Below, piece after piece: positions 28,263 through 37,352 of a DNA stretch of 64,000 bases. Numbering within the stretch: the stretch's first letter is position 1; each line of letters begins with the position of its first letter. The stretch lies in assembly GCF_009827325.1 (NCBI RefSeq), contig NZ_WTYC01000005.1, positions 124,001-188,000 of the forward strand, in the 5' to 3' direction. Both the position numbers and the translations under genes were made by a program. A model generated the notes under the pieces. That model was given only the letters and a program-made list of their open reading frames with translations, did no database searches and was not told where the DNA came from. This DNA comes from Qipengyuania vulgaris. GTDB taxonomy: Bacteria; Pseudomonadota; Alphaproteobacteria; Sphingomonadales; Sphingomonadaceae.

Positions 28263-29126
28263 TTACAACGCCGCCGAATAGGTCGCCAGTAACCTGCTCC
28301 AGGCACGCTCCGCAGCCTCGCGATCATAAGCTGGACTGTCCGGCACGCACCAGCCGTGATCGCCCGCATAGACCTCTATTTCGGCAGAAGTGCCAACTGC
28401 CGAAGCGGCATTACGCAAGGCTGTCTTGGCTTCCGGCCCTTCGGCGTCGTCATCCTGCGCGATGGCGATGAGATAGCGGACATCGTCCTGCAACATCCGA
28501 TGCGGACTGGCCTCGCCATCACGCACCAGGCCGCCCCCATGGAAGCTACACGCCGCGCCGATGCGATCGTCTGCGGCAGCGCTCCAGATCGTGAAGGGCC
28601 CGCCCATGCAATAGCCCTGCGTTCCGATACGCGCGTCCGTGTCGACCGCGCTCTGGTTAGACAGCCAACCGGCCGCGGCCTCCGCATCCGATCCGATCGC
28701 CGCGGCATCGAGCTTGCCCCGCCAGGGCCGCACCTTCTGGAAACCCTCATTCGCGGCAAATGTAGCGAAGTCGGAAAATTGCTCTCCGGAAACGTCGCGG
28801 TAATAGGGATTTACCAGCAGAACCGCATATCCTCCCCCGGCGAGGCGCCGCGCCATCTGGCGCTTGGCATCCCGGATTCCTGCGATGTCGGGCCAGAAAA
28901 TCACCGCGGGATGGTCGCCCGTTTCGGGGTGAAAGAACTCCCCGTCCATCGTACCGGAAGAGGTGCTGAAGCTCACCTGACGGCCCGCAATCGTGCGGAC
29001 GTCGGTGCTGCTTCCCATTTCCATCGGCGCACAGGCGGCTGCGGCCCCGGCCAGGCTGCCCGCTCCGAACGTCCTGCGGGACAGCTTCTGTTTCGCCCAT
29101 CGTGCCAGTTGCTGCTCATCGCACAT
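28263..29126 (-). CDS. Dienelactone hydrolase-family protein, Tat-exported
   Basis: 287 residues. A twin-arginine signal (KLSRRTFGAGSLAGAAAACAP) is visible within the first ~35 residues, with a possible lipidated Cys at its end. The alpha/beta hydrolase core has the DLH nucleophile motif QGYCMGG, and the His in GDHGWCVPD; the acid is likely an Asp in the AIAQDDDAEGPE region. The Cys nucleophile is typical of dienelactone hydrolases, yet the family includes many esterases of unknown substrate. ATG at 29126 follows GGAGAG. Confidence 0.87.
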   Translation of the reverse strand: MCDEQQLARWAKQKLSRRTFGAGSLAGAAAACAPMEMGSSTDVRTIAGRQVSFSTSSGTMDGEFFHPETGDHPAVIFWPDIAGIRDAKRQMARRLAGGGYAVLLVNPYYRDVSGEQFSDFATFAANEGFQKVRPWRGKLDAAAIGSDAEAAAGWLSNQSAVDTDARIGTQGYCMGGPFTIWSAAADDRIGAACSFHGGGLVRDGEASPHRMLQDDVRYLIAIAQDDDAEGPEAKTALRNAASAVGTSAEIEVYAGDHGWCVPDSPAYDREAAERAWSRLLATYSAAL

Positions 29127-29245
29127 AAATTCACTCTCCGCTCGCCCGTCCGCCAAAGAGCCTAGCAAGGTGCGCGGATCGAGCAAGAGCCCAATGGGCG
29201 TGAAGACTCGGCGAGGCCAAGCCGTTCGTCGCCTCAAACGGTCAA

Positions 29246-30100
29246 TCAGTTTCCGAAGACCACCGTGCGGTGCCCGTTGAGCAGAACACGTTCCTCAAGG
29301 TGCAGCCGGACGGCTTCGGCCAGTACGCGGCTTTCTATGTTCCTGCCTTTGCGGACCAGTTGATCGGGACTGTCGGCATGGGTAACCGGCTCGGCTGCCT
29401 GATGGATGATCGGACCCTCGTCCAGATCAGCGGTAACGTAATGGGCGCTGGCGCCAATCATCTTGACCCCGCGCTCGTAGGCCTGATGGTAGGGCTTCGC
29501 ACCCTTGAAACCGGGCAGGAAGGAATGATGAATGTTGATGCAGCGTCCTGCAAAATGTTCTGCCTGGCGATCCGACAGGATCTGCATGTACCGCGCTAGG
29601 ATCACCAGCTCCGCATCGTACCGATCGGCCAGCTTTCGCACCTCGGCTTCCTGTTCCGGCCTGGTTTCCGGCGTGACCGGCAGTTGGTGGAAAGGAATAC
29701 CACCCAGATGCGCGTGCTCGATCGATTCGCGCGGATGATTGGAAATGATTGCCACCGGCTCCATCGCCAGTTCGCCGATGCGCCAGCGGTATAGCAAGTC
29801 GGCGAGACAGTGGTCGAACTTGCTGACCATTATCAGCACCCGCTTCGGCCGGTCGCACTGAGCGAGCTTCCACCCCATTTCGAACTCATTAGCCAGGCCA
29901 ACGAATTGGTCGCAAAGGTGATCGCGTTCCCAGTTGCCCGGATCGAATTCGACCCGCATGAAGAACGCCTTCGAAGACCGGTCGTTGAATTGCTGCGCCT
30001 CGAGGATGTTGCCGCCGCCTGCAAAAAGGAATGAGGTCACACGGGCAGTTATGCCCGGTCGGTCGGCGCAGGATAAGGTGAGGACAAGAGGCTCTGCCAT
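29246..30100 (-). CDS. purU: Formyltetrahydrofolate deformylase
   Basis: 284 residues. An N-terminal ACT domain (LTLSCADRPGITARVTSFL) is followed by a formyltransferase-like catalytic domain with NIHHSFLPGFKGAKPYHQAY and the catalytic Asp in YVTADLDEGPII. PurU hydrolyses 10-formyl-THF to formate and THF; formate can feed PurT, whose gene lies 3.3 kb away. Length and active-site Asn, His and Asp are normal. Confidence 0.95.
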   Translation of the reverse strand: MAEPLVLTLSCADRPGITARVTSFLFAGGGNILEAQQFNDRSSKAFFMRVEFDPGNWERDHLCDQFVGLANEFEMGWKLAQCDRPKRVLIMVSKFDHCLADLLYRWRIGELAMEPVAIISNHPRESIEHAHLGGIPFHQLPVTPETRPEQEAEVRKLADRYDAELVILARYMQILSDRQAEHFAGRCINIHHSFLPGFKGAKPYHQAYERGVKMIGASAHYVTADLDEGPIIHQAAEPVTHADSPDQLVRKGRNIESRVLAEAVRLHLEERVLLNGHRTVVFGN

Positions 30101-30170
30101 CAGCTTTCTTGGTGCCTCATCTGCGGAAATCGCAAGCGCGAAGGCCTAAGCGCGGCGATAGTTGCGCTTC

Positions 30171-30497
30171 TCAGTCATCAAGCTCGAAAATCACCTCTTT
30201 CATCCCGGTCTCGTGAAGAGCGTTTTCGACAATTGCCTTCTCTTCCTCATTGAAGCCTCCATCGCAGCGGATCACATGGGCGATCGGATTTCGCAGCGAA
30301 AAGCCACCCTCCCTTACGATCTGCCGGATGGCGCGAACGATCGTATCTTCGAGAAAACGGGCATGCCCCACCACGGATTGTTCGGTAGAAAACGGATATT
30401 CGGCCCGCTGGTCGACGAAGGTCTCGGTTCCGCGATGGGTAACCTGTACCCGGTCGCGATATATTGCGACGTCGAGATCGAGCCGATGGATGTTCAC
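30171..30497 (-). CDS. Hypothetical protein coupled to a FabK-like remnant
   Basis: 108 residues from a GTG start that begins one base after the stop of the upstream gene, so translation is probably coupled. The protein has an N-terminal beta-rich part (LDVAIYRDRVQVTHRGTETF) and a C-terminal alpha/beta part with ALHETGMKEVIFELDD; there are no membrane segments. A cysteine in HVIRCDGGF is the only one. I do not recognise the family. Codon usage and the mix of alternating strands and helices look like a real gene. Confidence 0.6.
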   Translation of the reverse strand: MNIHRLDLDVAIYRDRVQVTHRGTETFVDQRAEYPFSTEQSVVGHARFLEDTIVRAIRQIVREGGFSLRNPIAHVIRCDGGFNEEEKAIVENALHETGMKEVIFELDD

Positions 30498-30498
30498 C

Positions 30499-30690
30499 CT
30501 ACCGGCGCGCGAGCGCGTCCTCGCTGCGCGTCACCAAATTCGCAATGAGCTCCACGACCGGTTCTTCTTCCTTGAACATGCCGACCGAATGGCCTGCCAC
30601 TAGGCTGCCATTTTCGAAATTGCGATCGATCACTGCACGGCGCAGGGCACCCGCCCAATTGTATTCGATCTGGAGCTGTACTTCTTCCAT
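30499..30690 (-). CDS. 63-residue protein matching the C-terminus of FabK/nitronate monooxygenase-type enzymes
   Basis: The segment WAGALRRAVID followed by ENGSLVAGHSVGM and KEEEPVVELIANLV looks like the last ~50 residues of FabK-type flavin enzymes (compare the family ending GALRRAVxxGDxENGSxxAGQ). The rest of such an enzyme is not present, and the usual GD and AGQ residues are changed to RN and AGH. ATG 30690 is preceded by GGAGAG six bases away, a good ribosome binding site. The frame stays open to 30960 but the extra residues there are of low quality and collide with the divergent gene. It is either a small expressed remnant or a pseudogene. Confidence 0.45.
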   Translation of the reverse strand: MEEVQLQIEYNWAGALRRAVIDRNFENGSLVAGHSVGMFKEEEPVVELIANLVTRSEDALARR

Positions 30691-30958
30691 TGCGATCTCT
30701 CCGCGATGAAGAACGCTCACGACTTCAATCTGTTTCCGGGTGACCTCTTTGGCTCCCTCGCCTTCAAACGCGCGGAACACAGTTACCGGCAGGCGCAGGT
30801 CGACCTGCACGCTTGCAATTCCGTCGCGTGCACTGACGCAAAACAACGCGCCCTCGAGGCAGTTCGCCGCAATCAGGGCCAATCTGTCGAAGCCGGTTTC
30901 CTTCCGTTCATGTTTCTCCAACCACGGTGGGGACGAAGTAAAATCTGGAGACGAACCC

Positions 30959-31441
30959 ATGCTTAGGAAAACAACAAGCTCGCTCCTCGCTCTTGCCGTT
31001 GGCGGCGCCGTTTTCGCCTCACCCGCAAGCGCAGCCGAACCGGTTTACGGTTTCGCGCCCCAGGCGGGTCACGCCCTCTCAATGACGTGGCATCATTCCG
31101 ATGATGACGATGATTGGGACGATGACGATTGGGAGGATGATGACGACGATGACGATGACCGCTGGCGCAAGCGCCGCTATCGCGGAGATCGGTACTCGCG
31201 CGATCGAGGTCGATATTACGGCGAGCCGGTCTATCGCAATACGCGTGTCTGGCGGGGCCGGGATGGCCGCGTCTATTGCCGCAAACAGGATGGCACGACA
31301 GGGTTGATCGTCGGTGGTGCGCTCGGTGCGATCCTTGGACGGGAGATCGATTCACGCGGTGACCGTAGCCTCGGCACCATTCTCGGTGCGGCAGGCGGAG
31401 CGTTGCTTGGCCGCGAAATCGAACGGGGCCGCTGTCGTTAG
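30959..31441 (+). CDS. Exported Asp-rich glycine-zipper protein
   Basis: 160 residues. Signal peptide about residues 1-26 (LALAVGGAVFASPASA). Residues 48-67 contain 18 acidic residues and two Trp, followed by an Arg/Tyr-rich stretch (RWRKRRYRGDRYSRDR) and a C-terminal glycine-zipper 2TM-type motif (LIVGGALGAILGREI, then ILGAAGGALLGREI). Glycine-zipper proteins of this kind often sit in or near the outer membrane. Two cysteines (VYCRKQ, RGRCR) are near the C-terminus. GGAG is upstream of ATG 30959. A strong terminator follows. Confidence 0.85.
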   Translation: MLRKTTSSLLALAVGGAVFASPASAAEPVYGFAPQAGHALSMTWHHSDDDDDWDDDDWEDDDDDDDDRWRKRRYRGDRYSRDRGRYYGEPVYRNTRVWRGRDGRVYCRKQDGTTGLIVGGALGAILGREIDSRGDRSLGTILGAAGGALLGREIERGRCR

Positions 31442-31473
31442 TTACGCGCTCACGTGAAACCAAGTTGATCTAG

Positions 31474-31505
31474 CCCGTCGGAGGACCGTACCTCCGGCGG
31501 GTTTA
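31474..31505 (+). terminator. Rho-independent terminator
   Basis: Stem CCCGTCGGAGG / CCTCCGGCGGG (11 bp, one G-T pair) around a 6-base loop, followed by TTTATT. It lies 32 bases after the glycine-zipper gene and 43 bases before the SLC13 gene. Confidence 0.85.
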
Positions 31506-31547
31506 TTCCGCTTTGCAAACCGAAGTTTGCCGCTAGCAGTTGCGCAA

Positions 31548-33362
31548 ATGCCAGCGTTGCTGCCCGATTCGCTTGTCGCCTTCCACCCGCAGATCGGGTT
31601 GGCGCTCCTCATCATCCTGTTCGTTGGCTTCATGCTTGAACGCCTGCCACCGGTCGTGCTCGCTTCTGTAGGCGGGCTGGCGATGTTTTTGCTGGGCTTC
31701 TTGTCGACCGACGAGCTGCTTGGGGTCTTCTCCAACCCTGCCCCGATTACCATCGCGGCCATGTTCGTCCTCTCCGGTGCGCTCCTGCGGACCGGGACCC
31801 TTGAGGAAATATCCGGCTGGATAATTCGGCGTACGCGGCGCAAACCGCGGCTCGCTGTCGCCGAGATCGGCATGGGGACAATCGCCGCATCTGCCTTCAT
31901 GAACAACACGCCGGTCGTGCTGGTGATGATTCCCATCGTCAAACGTCTTGCCAAGGCGCTCGGCATCGCTGCGACACGCCTGCTGATCCCGCTCTCCTAT
32001 CTCTCGATCCTCGGCGGCACTTTGACGCTCATCGGCACCTCGACCAATCTTCTGGTAGACGGTGTTGCGCGCGAGCAGGGACTTGAGCCATTCGGCATGT
32101 TCGAAATCACCAGTGTAGGATTGGCGACCGCGACTGCAGGCGCGTTGTTTCTTGCTCTTCTCGGTCCGCGGCTGCTCCCCAATCGCCCGCCTCGCGCGCT
32201 GGACGAAGACGAAACCGAAAGCGACTCCTACCTTTCCCACCTCACCGTAATGCAGGGCAGCCCGCTGATCGGTCAGAAATTGGTCGCGATCGCGCTTGCG
32301 CGTAGGCCCGGAGTGAGAATCATCGGGGTGAAGCGCGGTGCCACCATTACCCGCAATGGTATCGAAACCCACCGTCTGGCAGCGGGCGACCAGTTGATAG
32401 TCGGTGCCAGTCCTGCAGAACTCGCTTCGCTGGCCGAGGCATTCGATTTCCGTACCGGCCTCACGGGCGTCGGCGGAGGCGTGGCGACCGCAGGCATGGA
32501 TCGGCCGCGCGATTTGTCCCTGGTGGAGGCGGTCGTGTCTTCATCGCATCCGATAATCGGGCGAAGGCTCGCGGACATACCCATGCTTTCAAAGCTCAAG
32601 GTTCGCGTGCTGGGCCTCTCCCGGCCTCGGCATCTTGCAGGTCCCGAATTGGCCGAAGTGCGAGTGCGTGCAGGCGACCGCCTGTTGATCGCAGCCGGAA
32701 CCGATGCCGCACAAGCCCTCAACGGCAATGTTGGGCTGGGCACGGTCAACAAGGCTCCAACACGCGCCTTTCGTCGCCGGCACGCGCCGGTGGCGATCGG
32801 GACGCTTGTGGGCGTGGTGGTACTCGCCGCACTGTTCAACCTGCCGATCCAGGCATTGGCGCTTCTGGGTGCAGGCTTCGTGCTCTTGACCCGCTGCCTC
32901 GAGCCCGAAGAAGCATGGAGCGCGATAGACGGCAATACGCTCGTCCTGATCTTCGGCATGCTGGCTTTCGGCAAGGGGCTCGAAAATGCAGGAACGGTCG
33001 AGTTGATCGTCGAATGGGCGCAGCCTTTCTTTGCCTCGGCCACCCCGCTGCTCATGCTGCTGTCTATCTACGCGCTGACCAGCCTGCTGACCGAAAGCGT
33101 TACCAACAACGCCGTGGCGGTCATCCTCACGCCCATCGCCATCGGCCTCGCCCAAGCCACCGGAGCGGATGTGCGCGAAATGGTGGTGGCGGTCATGTTC
33201 GGAGCCAGCGCCAGTTTTGCGACGCCCATCGGATACCAGACCAATACGCTGGTTTACGGCGCGGCGAACTATCGCTTCGCGGACTTCCTCAAGATCGGGC
33301 TGCCGATGAACATCGTGGTGGGCGTGGCCACCTGCGTCGCGATAGATAGCTTTTTCGGTTAG
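31548..33362 (+). CDS. SLC13/DASS-type anion transporter with two RCK_C domains
   Basis: 604 residues. There are about ten to twelve membrane helices in two halves. The half-helix motif [15 protein letters not shown] and [11 protein letters not shown] in the first half, and [19 protein letters not shown] with [15 protein letters not shown] in the second, are diagnostic of the sodium/dicarboxylate or sulfate symporter superfamily. Two TrkA-C (RCK_C) domains (residues ~215-300 and ~305-390) lie between the halves. Substrate is not clear; related proteins take up sulfate or other anions. ATG 31548 is used; TTG 31527 is also possible and neither has a clear ribosome binding site. Confidence 0.88.
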   Translation: MPALLPDSLVAFHPQIGLALLIILFVGFMLERLPPVVLASVGGLAMFLLGFLSTDELLGVFSNPAPITIAAMFVLSGALLRTGTLEEISGWIIRRTRRKPRLAVAEIGMGTIAASAFMNNTPVVLVMIPIVKRLAKALGIAATRLLIPLSYLSILGGTLTLIGTSTNLLVDGVAREQGLEPFGMFEITSVGLATATAGALFLALLGPRLLPNRPPRALDEDETESDSYLSHLTVMQGSPLIGQKLVAIALARRPGVRIIGVKRGATITRNGIETHRLAAGDQLIVGASPAELASLAEAFDFRTGLTGVGGGVATAGMDRPRDLSLVEAVVSSSHPIIGRRLADIPMLSKLKVRVLGLSRPRHLAGPELAEVRVRAGDRLLIAAGTDAAQALNGNVGLGTVNKAPTRAFRRRHAPVAIGTLVGVVVLAALFNLPIQALALLGAGFVLLTRCLEPEEAWSAIDGNTLVLIFGMLAFGKGLENAGTVELIVEWAQPFFASATPLLMLLSIYALTSLLTESVTNNAVAVILTPIAIGLAQATGADVREMVVAVMFGASASFATPIGYQTNTLVYGAANYRFADFLKIGLPMNIVVGVATCVAIDSFFG

Positions 33363-34522
33363 TCGCCGTAGACGATGCGGACCTTGTGTGCCGCATCGCG
33401 CGCCTTGCGCCGTGCCTCGTCGGTATCGCCGGCCGTCGCCAGCGCCACGCCCATCCGGCGGTATGGCCGGCTGGTCGGCTTGGCAAAGATCCTGAGATCG
33501 GTGCCCGGTTCTTCCAGTGCTTCGGCAAGGCATTCATATGACAATGCCGCGCTGTCGCGCTCGGCAAGTATGACTGCACTGGCGGAAGGCCGCGCGCGCA
33601 TTTCGGGCGGAACTGGCAGCCCCAGCACTGCGCGAGCGTGCAGGTCGAATTCGGTCAGGTTCTGACTGACCAGCGTTACCATGCCGGTATCGTGCGGACG
33701 GGGCGATAGCTCCGAGAAGATGACCTCCTCGCCCTTCACGAAGAATTCGACCCCGAACAGCCCATAGCCCCCAAGATTATCGACGACCTTGCGCGACATC
33801 TCCTGTGCCTTCGCAATTGCCGCTTCCGACATGGGCGTGGGCTGCCAGCTTTCCTGGTAATCGCCCCGCTCCTGCCGGTGCCCAATCGGCGGGCAGAAAG
33901 TAACGCCGTCCTGGTGCCGTACGGTGAGCAAGGTGATCTCATAATCGAAATCCACGAACTGCTCGACAATCACGCGCTGCCGGTCGCCGCGCATGTTTGC
34001 GCAGGCATAGTCCCACGCCTCTTCCAGCTTCGCGTGCTCGCGCACCGTACTCTGGCCCTTGCCCGATGACGACATCACTGGCTTGATGACGCAGGGAAAG
34101 CCGGTGTGCTCCGCCGCCGCACACACTTCCTCGAGATTCTTGGCGTAGAGATATTTCGACGTCACCAGCCCAAGCTCGTTCGCGGCAAGATCGCGGATCG
34201 CATCGCGGTTCATCGTCAGCTGTGCAGCGCGAGCCGAAGGGACGATCGTAAAGCCCCCATCCTCAAGATCGGCCAACACGGAGGTGCGGATCGCTTCGAT
34301 TTCGGGCACGATATAGTCGGGCCTGTGCTTCTCGGCCGCCTCGCGCAGCTTTTCAGCGTCGAGCATGGAGAAAACTTCGCGCGCGTCGGCTAGCTGCATG
34401 GCCGGGGCATTGTCATAGGAATCGCAGGCAACGACATAGGCACCCAGCCGCTTGGCCGAGATGACGAACTCGCGCCCTAGCTCGCCCGAACCAAGCAGCA
34501 GGATTTTTGCCGTGAACGCCAT
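33359..34522 (-). CDS. purT: Formate-dependent phosphoribosylglycinamide formyltransferase
   Basis: 387 residues, ATP-grasp fold. PurT makes formyl-GAR from formate, ATP and GAR in purine synthesis. Motifs: [15 protein letters not shown] near the N-terminus, [12 protein letters not shown] (ATP loop), [16 protein letters not shown], and [17 protein letters not shown] 34522 starts directly at the family N-terminus. Its stop overlaps the SLC13 stop by three bases on the opposite strand. With purU (formate release) nearby, formate-based one-carbon flux is likely used. Confidence 0.96.
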   Translation of the reverse strand: MAFTAKILLLGSGELGREFVISAKRLGAYVVACDSYDNAPAMQLADAREVFSMLDAEKLREAAEKHRPDYIVPEIEAIRTSVLADLEDGGFTIVPSARAAQLTMNRDAIRDLAANELGLVTSKYLYAKNLEEVCAAAEHTGFPCVIKPVMSSSGKGQSTVREHAKLEEAWDYACANMRGDRQRVIVEQFVDFDYEITLLTVRHQDGVTFCPPIGHRQERGDYQESWQPTPMSEAAIAKAQEMSRKVVDNLGGYGLFGVEFFVKGEEVIFSELSPRPHDTGMVTLVSQNLTEFDLHARAVLGLPVPPEMRARPSASAVILAERDSAALSYECLAEALEEPGTDLRIFAKPTSRPYRRMGVALATAGDTDEARRKARDAAHKVRIVYGD

Positions 34523-34533
34523 TTTCGAATTCC

Positions 34534-35328
34534 CTAAATCCAGCCCGCATCCCTGAGCATCTGAACATTGGTGCGACTGACAGGTACTTCGACGCCATTG
34601 GCCAGCACCAGCCGCACATTGCGCCCCTCGCGTCTGATTTCCTCGACGGCCCCGCGCGCGACCCACCAGCTGCGGTGCACCTGCAGACCCTCAGCCGCGT
34701 CCAGTTCCGCCACCGCGTCGCGCAGGCGCAGCAGTACGAGATCGGAGCCCAGCGCGGTGTGAGCGCGGACATAATGATCTTCCATTTCCAGAGCCTGCAG
34801 ATCCGTGCCAAGCGATGGCGGCAAGCGGTCGAGAAAGCGCGGGGGCAGGTCCTCGCCGGTCTTTGCAATTCCATCGGATCGCGCATGCGTGGGCGGCGGT
34901 CTTGTGCTGTCGCGACCCAGCAGCTGAAACAGCACAGTGACGGCCCCGCCGACGACGAGCACGTTGAGGTAATGTGTTAGCGCCGTCTCGGGATCGGGCA
35001 TGGACAACGGTCCGTACAAACCGTTCAGCGACCACACGATGGCCGCCATTGGTACAGTCGCCAGCAAGACGCCGGCGATCCATAATCCGGCGCGCGGTAG
35101 GTCCAGCTGCCGATGGATACGAGCAACAAGCACGCCGAGCGGTGCATAGACCGCGTAACCTGCGTAGGCGAGCCCCAGCCACATAGCGAGCCGTGTGACG
35201 AAAGGTTGCTCGAAACTGCCAAAGGGGCCGATGACGGCCATCAGGACACCGAGCACCGACATCACGGACAGGTCCACCGCCAATTTGCGCGCAAGCGTCC
35301 TTTTCCGGCCTGTGTCCTCCGCGGTCAT
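34534..35328 (-). CDS. Membrane-anchored LytTR DNA-binding regulator
   Basis: 264 residues. Four membrane helices (about residues 20-135) are followed by a linker and a LytTR DNA-binding domain (residues ~170-262) with [33 protein letters not shown] and [16 protein letters not shown]. There is no receiver or kinase domain: it is a one-component membrane regulator of a kind frequent in sphingomonads. Targets are unknown; the divergent DUF2306 gene at 35486 is a candidate. ATG 35328 is used (ATG 35370 is an alternative); neither has a clear ribosome binding site. PurT starts 11 bases after its stop. Confidence 0.87.
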   Translation of the reverse strand: MTAEDTGRKRTLARKLAVDLSVMSVLGVLMAVIGPFGSFEQPFVTRLAMWLGLAYAGYAVYAPLGVLVARIHRQLDLPRAGLWIAGVLLATVPMAAIVWSLNGLYGPLSMPDPETALTHYLNVLVVGGAVTVLFQLLGRDSTRPPPTHARSDGIAKTGEDLPPRFLDRLPPSLGTDLQALEMEDHYVRAHTALGSDLVLLRLRDAVAELDAAEGLQVHRSWWVARGAVEEIRREGRNVRLVLANGVEVPVSRTNVQMLRDAGWI

Positions 35329-35485
35329 CGCGCCGGTTTGCCTGCCCGTTCGCGATACGTAAAGTGGCAAGACACCACAAATGCGTGCTTTTCGCGAAGG
35401 ATCCTGCCCGCCTGCGCACAGCGCATTGCACGCGAACGGCAGGGCAGCAGGAAGGGTCTCACGAACCTCAAGCGGAGACCTTCAC

Positions 35486-36022
35486 ATGACCACCTTCAAC
35501 AACCAGACGGCACGCCGAGCCCAGCCCGGCCATGCCTTCGATCTCTCGCCTGTGGCCCGCACCCTTATCAGCCTGTCCTGCTTCACCCTGTGCTTCTTCG
35601 TAGTTCTGGCGCTTGGCCGAGCCGCATTTGGTTTTGCCCCGGACCTGCATCATTACGACAAGCTGCCGGTCTGGATCCACGTGGCCTGTGTCGTCCCGGC
35701 CATTCCGCTGGGTGGTTACCTGTTGCTCGCCCGCAAGGGGACGAAGCGTCACAAGCAGCTCGGCAAGTTCTGGCTCATCCTCATGTTGGCGACGGCCACT
35801 TCCGCCATCTTCATCAAGTCGGGCGGTAGCTTCAGCCCCATCCATTTATTGATACCGGTGACCTTTCACGCCGCGTGGAAAACGGTGGCCACAGCGCGGC
35901 GCGGCAATATCGCCGGCCACAAGAAGCATCTCGTTCTGACCTATGTGCTGGCGTTGCTGGCGCCGGGTATCATTGCTTTTGCAGTTCCCGGCCGTCTGAT
36001 GAACCAGATGGTATTCGGCTAA
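35486..36022 (+). CDS. DUF2306-type membrane protein
   Basis: 178 residues with about five helices. Family-like features are the HVACVVPAIPLGGYLLLARKG segment split over helix 2, KRHKQLGKFWLILML with the conserved His/Lys, and the late His in GHKKHLVLTY. DUF2306 proteins are small multi-pass membrane proteins of unknown function, and the histidines suggest heme or metal binding, which is inference. GCGGAG precedes ATG 35486. Divergent from the LytTR regulator, and it converges with lysC (stops overlap by four bases). Confidence 0.8.
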   Translation: MTTFNNQTARRAQPGHAFDLSPVARTLISLSCFTLCFFVVLALGRAAFGFAPDLHHYDKLPVWIHVACVVPAIPLGGYLLLARKGTKRHKQLGKFWLILMLATATSAIFIKSGGSFSPIHLLIPVTFHAAWKTVATARRGNIAGHKKHLVLTYVLALLAPGIIAFAVPGRLMNQMVFG

Positions 36023-37299
36023 GCCGCCTCATCCTCCGCATCGAGGCCATAGGCGGTGTGCAGAACACGCACTGCCAGTTCGGTTTCGTCCTCGTCGATC
36101 ATCACGCTGACCTTGATTTCCGAGGTGGTGATCGCCTGGATGTTGATCCCGCGGTCGGCGAGTGCCTGGAACATGGTCGCGGCGACACCTGCATGGCTCT
36201 TCATGCCGACGCCCACGACACTGATCTTTGCGATCTTGCTGTCGGTGATCAGGCGGTTGTAGCCGATGTCGTCGCGCCTGTCCTCGAGCAGGGCCTGCGC
36301 ACGGGCGAGGTCGGCTTGGGGCACGGTGAAGGTGACGTCGGTCTCACCCTTGTCGCGCCCCACGTTCTGGATGATCATGTCGACGTTGATGCTGGCCTGC
36401 GCGAGCGGTTCGAAGATATGCGCCACCGAACCCGGCTTGTCGGGCACGCGGGTGAGGATGATCTTGGCTTCGTTCTTGTCGTGCGCGATGCCGGTTACGT
36501 GCTGGCGTTCCACTTCGCCCTTCTCCACCAATTCGTCCATTTCCTCTTCCGACACGATCATCGTGCCCGGAAGTTCGTCTGCGGGGATCGCATCGTCGCC
36601 CACGAAGCTGGAGAGGACCTGCACGCGCACACCCTCCTTCATGGCAAGGCCCACGCTGCGGGTCTGCAGCACCTTGGCCCCCACACTCGCCAGTTCGAGC
36701 ATTTCCTCGTAGGTCACCGCCTTCAGCTTGCGTGCCTTGGCCACGATCCGCGGGTCGGTGGTATAGACGCCGTCGACATCGGTATAGATGTCGCAGCGGT
36801 CGGCATTGATCGCCGCTGCCACTGCTACTGCAGAAGTGTCGGACCCACCACGCCCGAGTGTCGTGATCCGGCCATCTGTCGCAAGGCCCTGGAACCCGGG
36901 GATAACCGCAATTTCGCCTCGCTCCATTGAGGCGACAAGCTCGTCCGCATCGATACCCTCGATCCGCGCACGGGCATGGGCTTCGATGGTCCGGACCGGC
37001 AATTGCCAACCCAGCCAGCTGCGTGCCTTGGCCCCCACCGACTGGAGCGTCAGTGCCAGAAGGCCCGAGGTGACCTGCTCGCCGCTTGCCACCACCACAT
37101 CGTATTCGGCCGGATCGTAGAGCGCGTTGGCTTCGCGGCAGAAGTTTACAAGCCGATCGGTTTCGCCGGCCATGGCGCTGACGACAACCGCAACCTCGTT
37201 GCCGCCCGCCGCCTGCTTGCGCACGATATTGGCGACGCGGCGAATGCGTTCGGTCCCTGCCATGGAGGTGCCGCCGAATTTCATCACGATGCGGGCCAA
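36019..37299 (-). CDS. lysC: Aspartate kinase
   Basis: 426 residues. It phosphorylates aspartate at the entry to lysine, threonine and methionine synthesis. The kinase domain starts VMKFGGTSMAGTERI, with GRGGSDTSAVAVAAA for the nucleotide and DVDGVYTTDPR for aspartate binding; two C-terminal ACT domains (VPDKPGSVAHIFEPLA, VGVGMKSHAGVAATMFQAL) give feedback control. I chose a TTG start at 37299 (LARIVMKFGG) because GGAGAG lies eight bases upstream and the family begins MARIVMKFGG; the ATG at 37284 has no ribosome binding site. Divergent from ubiG, 53 bases apart. Confidence 0.96.
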   Translation of the reverse strand: MARIVMKFGGTSMAGTERIRRVANIVRKQAAGGNEVAVVVSAMAGETDRLVNFCREANALYDPAEYDVVVASGEQVTSGLLALTLQSVGAKARSWLGWQLPVRTIEAHARARIEGIDADELVASMERGEIAVIPGFQGLATDGRITTLGRGGSDTSAVAVAAAINADRCDIYTDVDGVYTTDPRIVAKARKLKAVTYEEMLELASVGAKVLQTRSVGLAMKEGVRVQVLSSFVGDDAIPADELPGTMIVSEEEMDELVEKGEVERQHVTGIAHDKNEAKIILTRVPDKPGSVAHIFEPLAQASINVDMIIQNVGRDKGETDVTFTVPQADLARAQALLEDRRDDIGYNRLITDSKIAKISVVGVGMKSHAGVAATMFQALADRGINIQAITTSEIKVSVMIDEDETELAVRVLHTAYGLDAEDEAA

Positions 37300-37352
37300 G
37301 CGGGAATCTCTCCGTACTGGAATGCGTGGGATATGGCTGCTAGCCACGGCGC

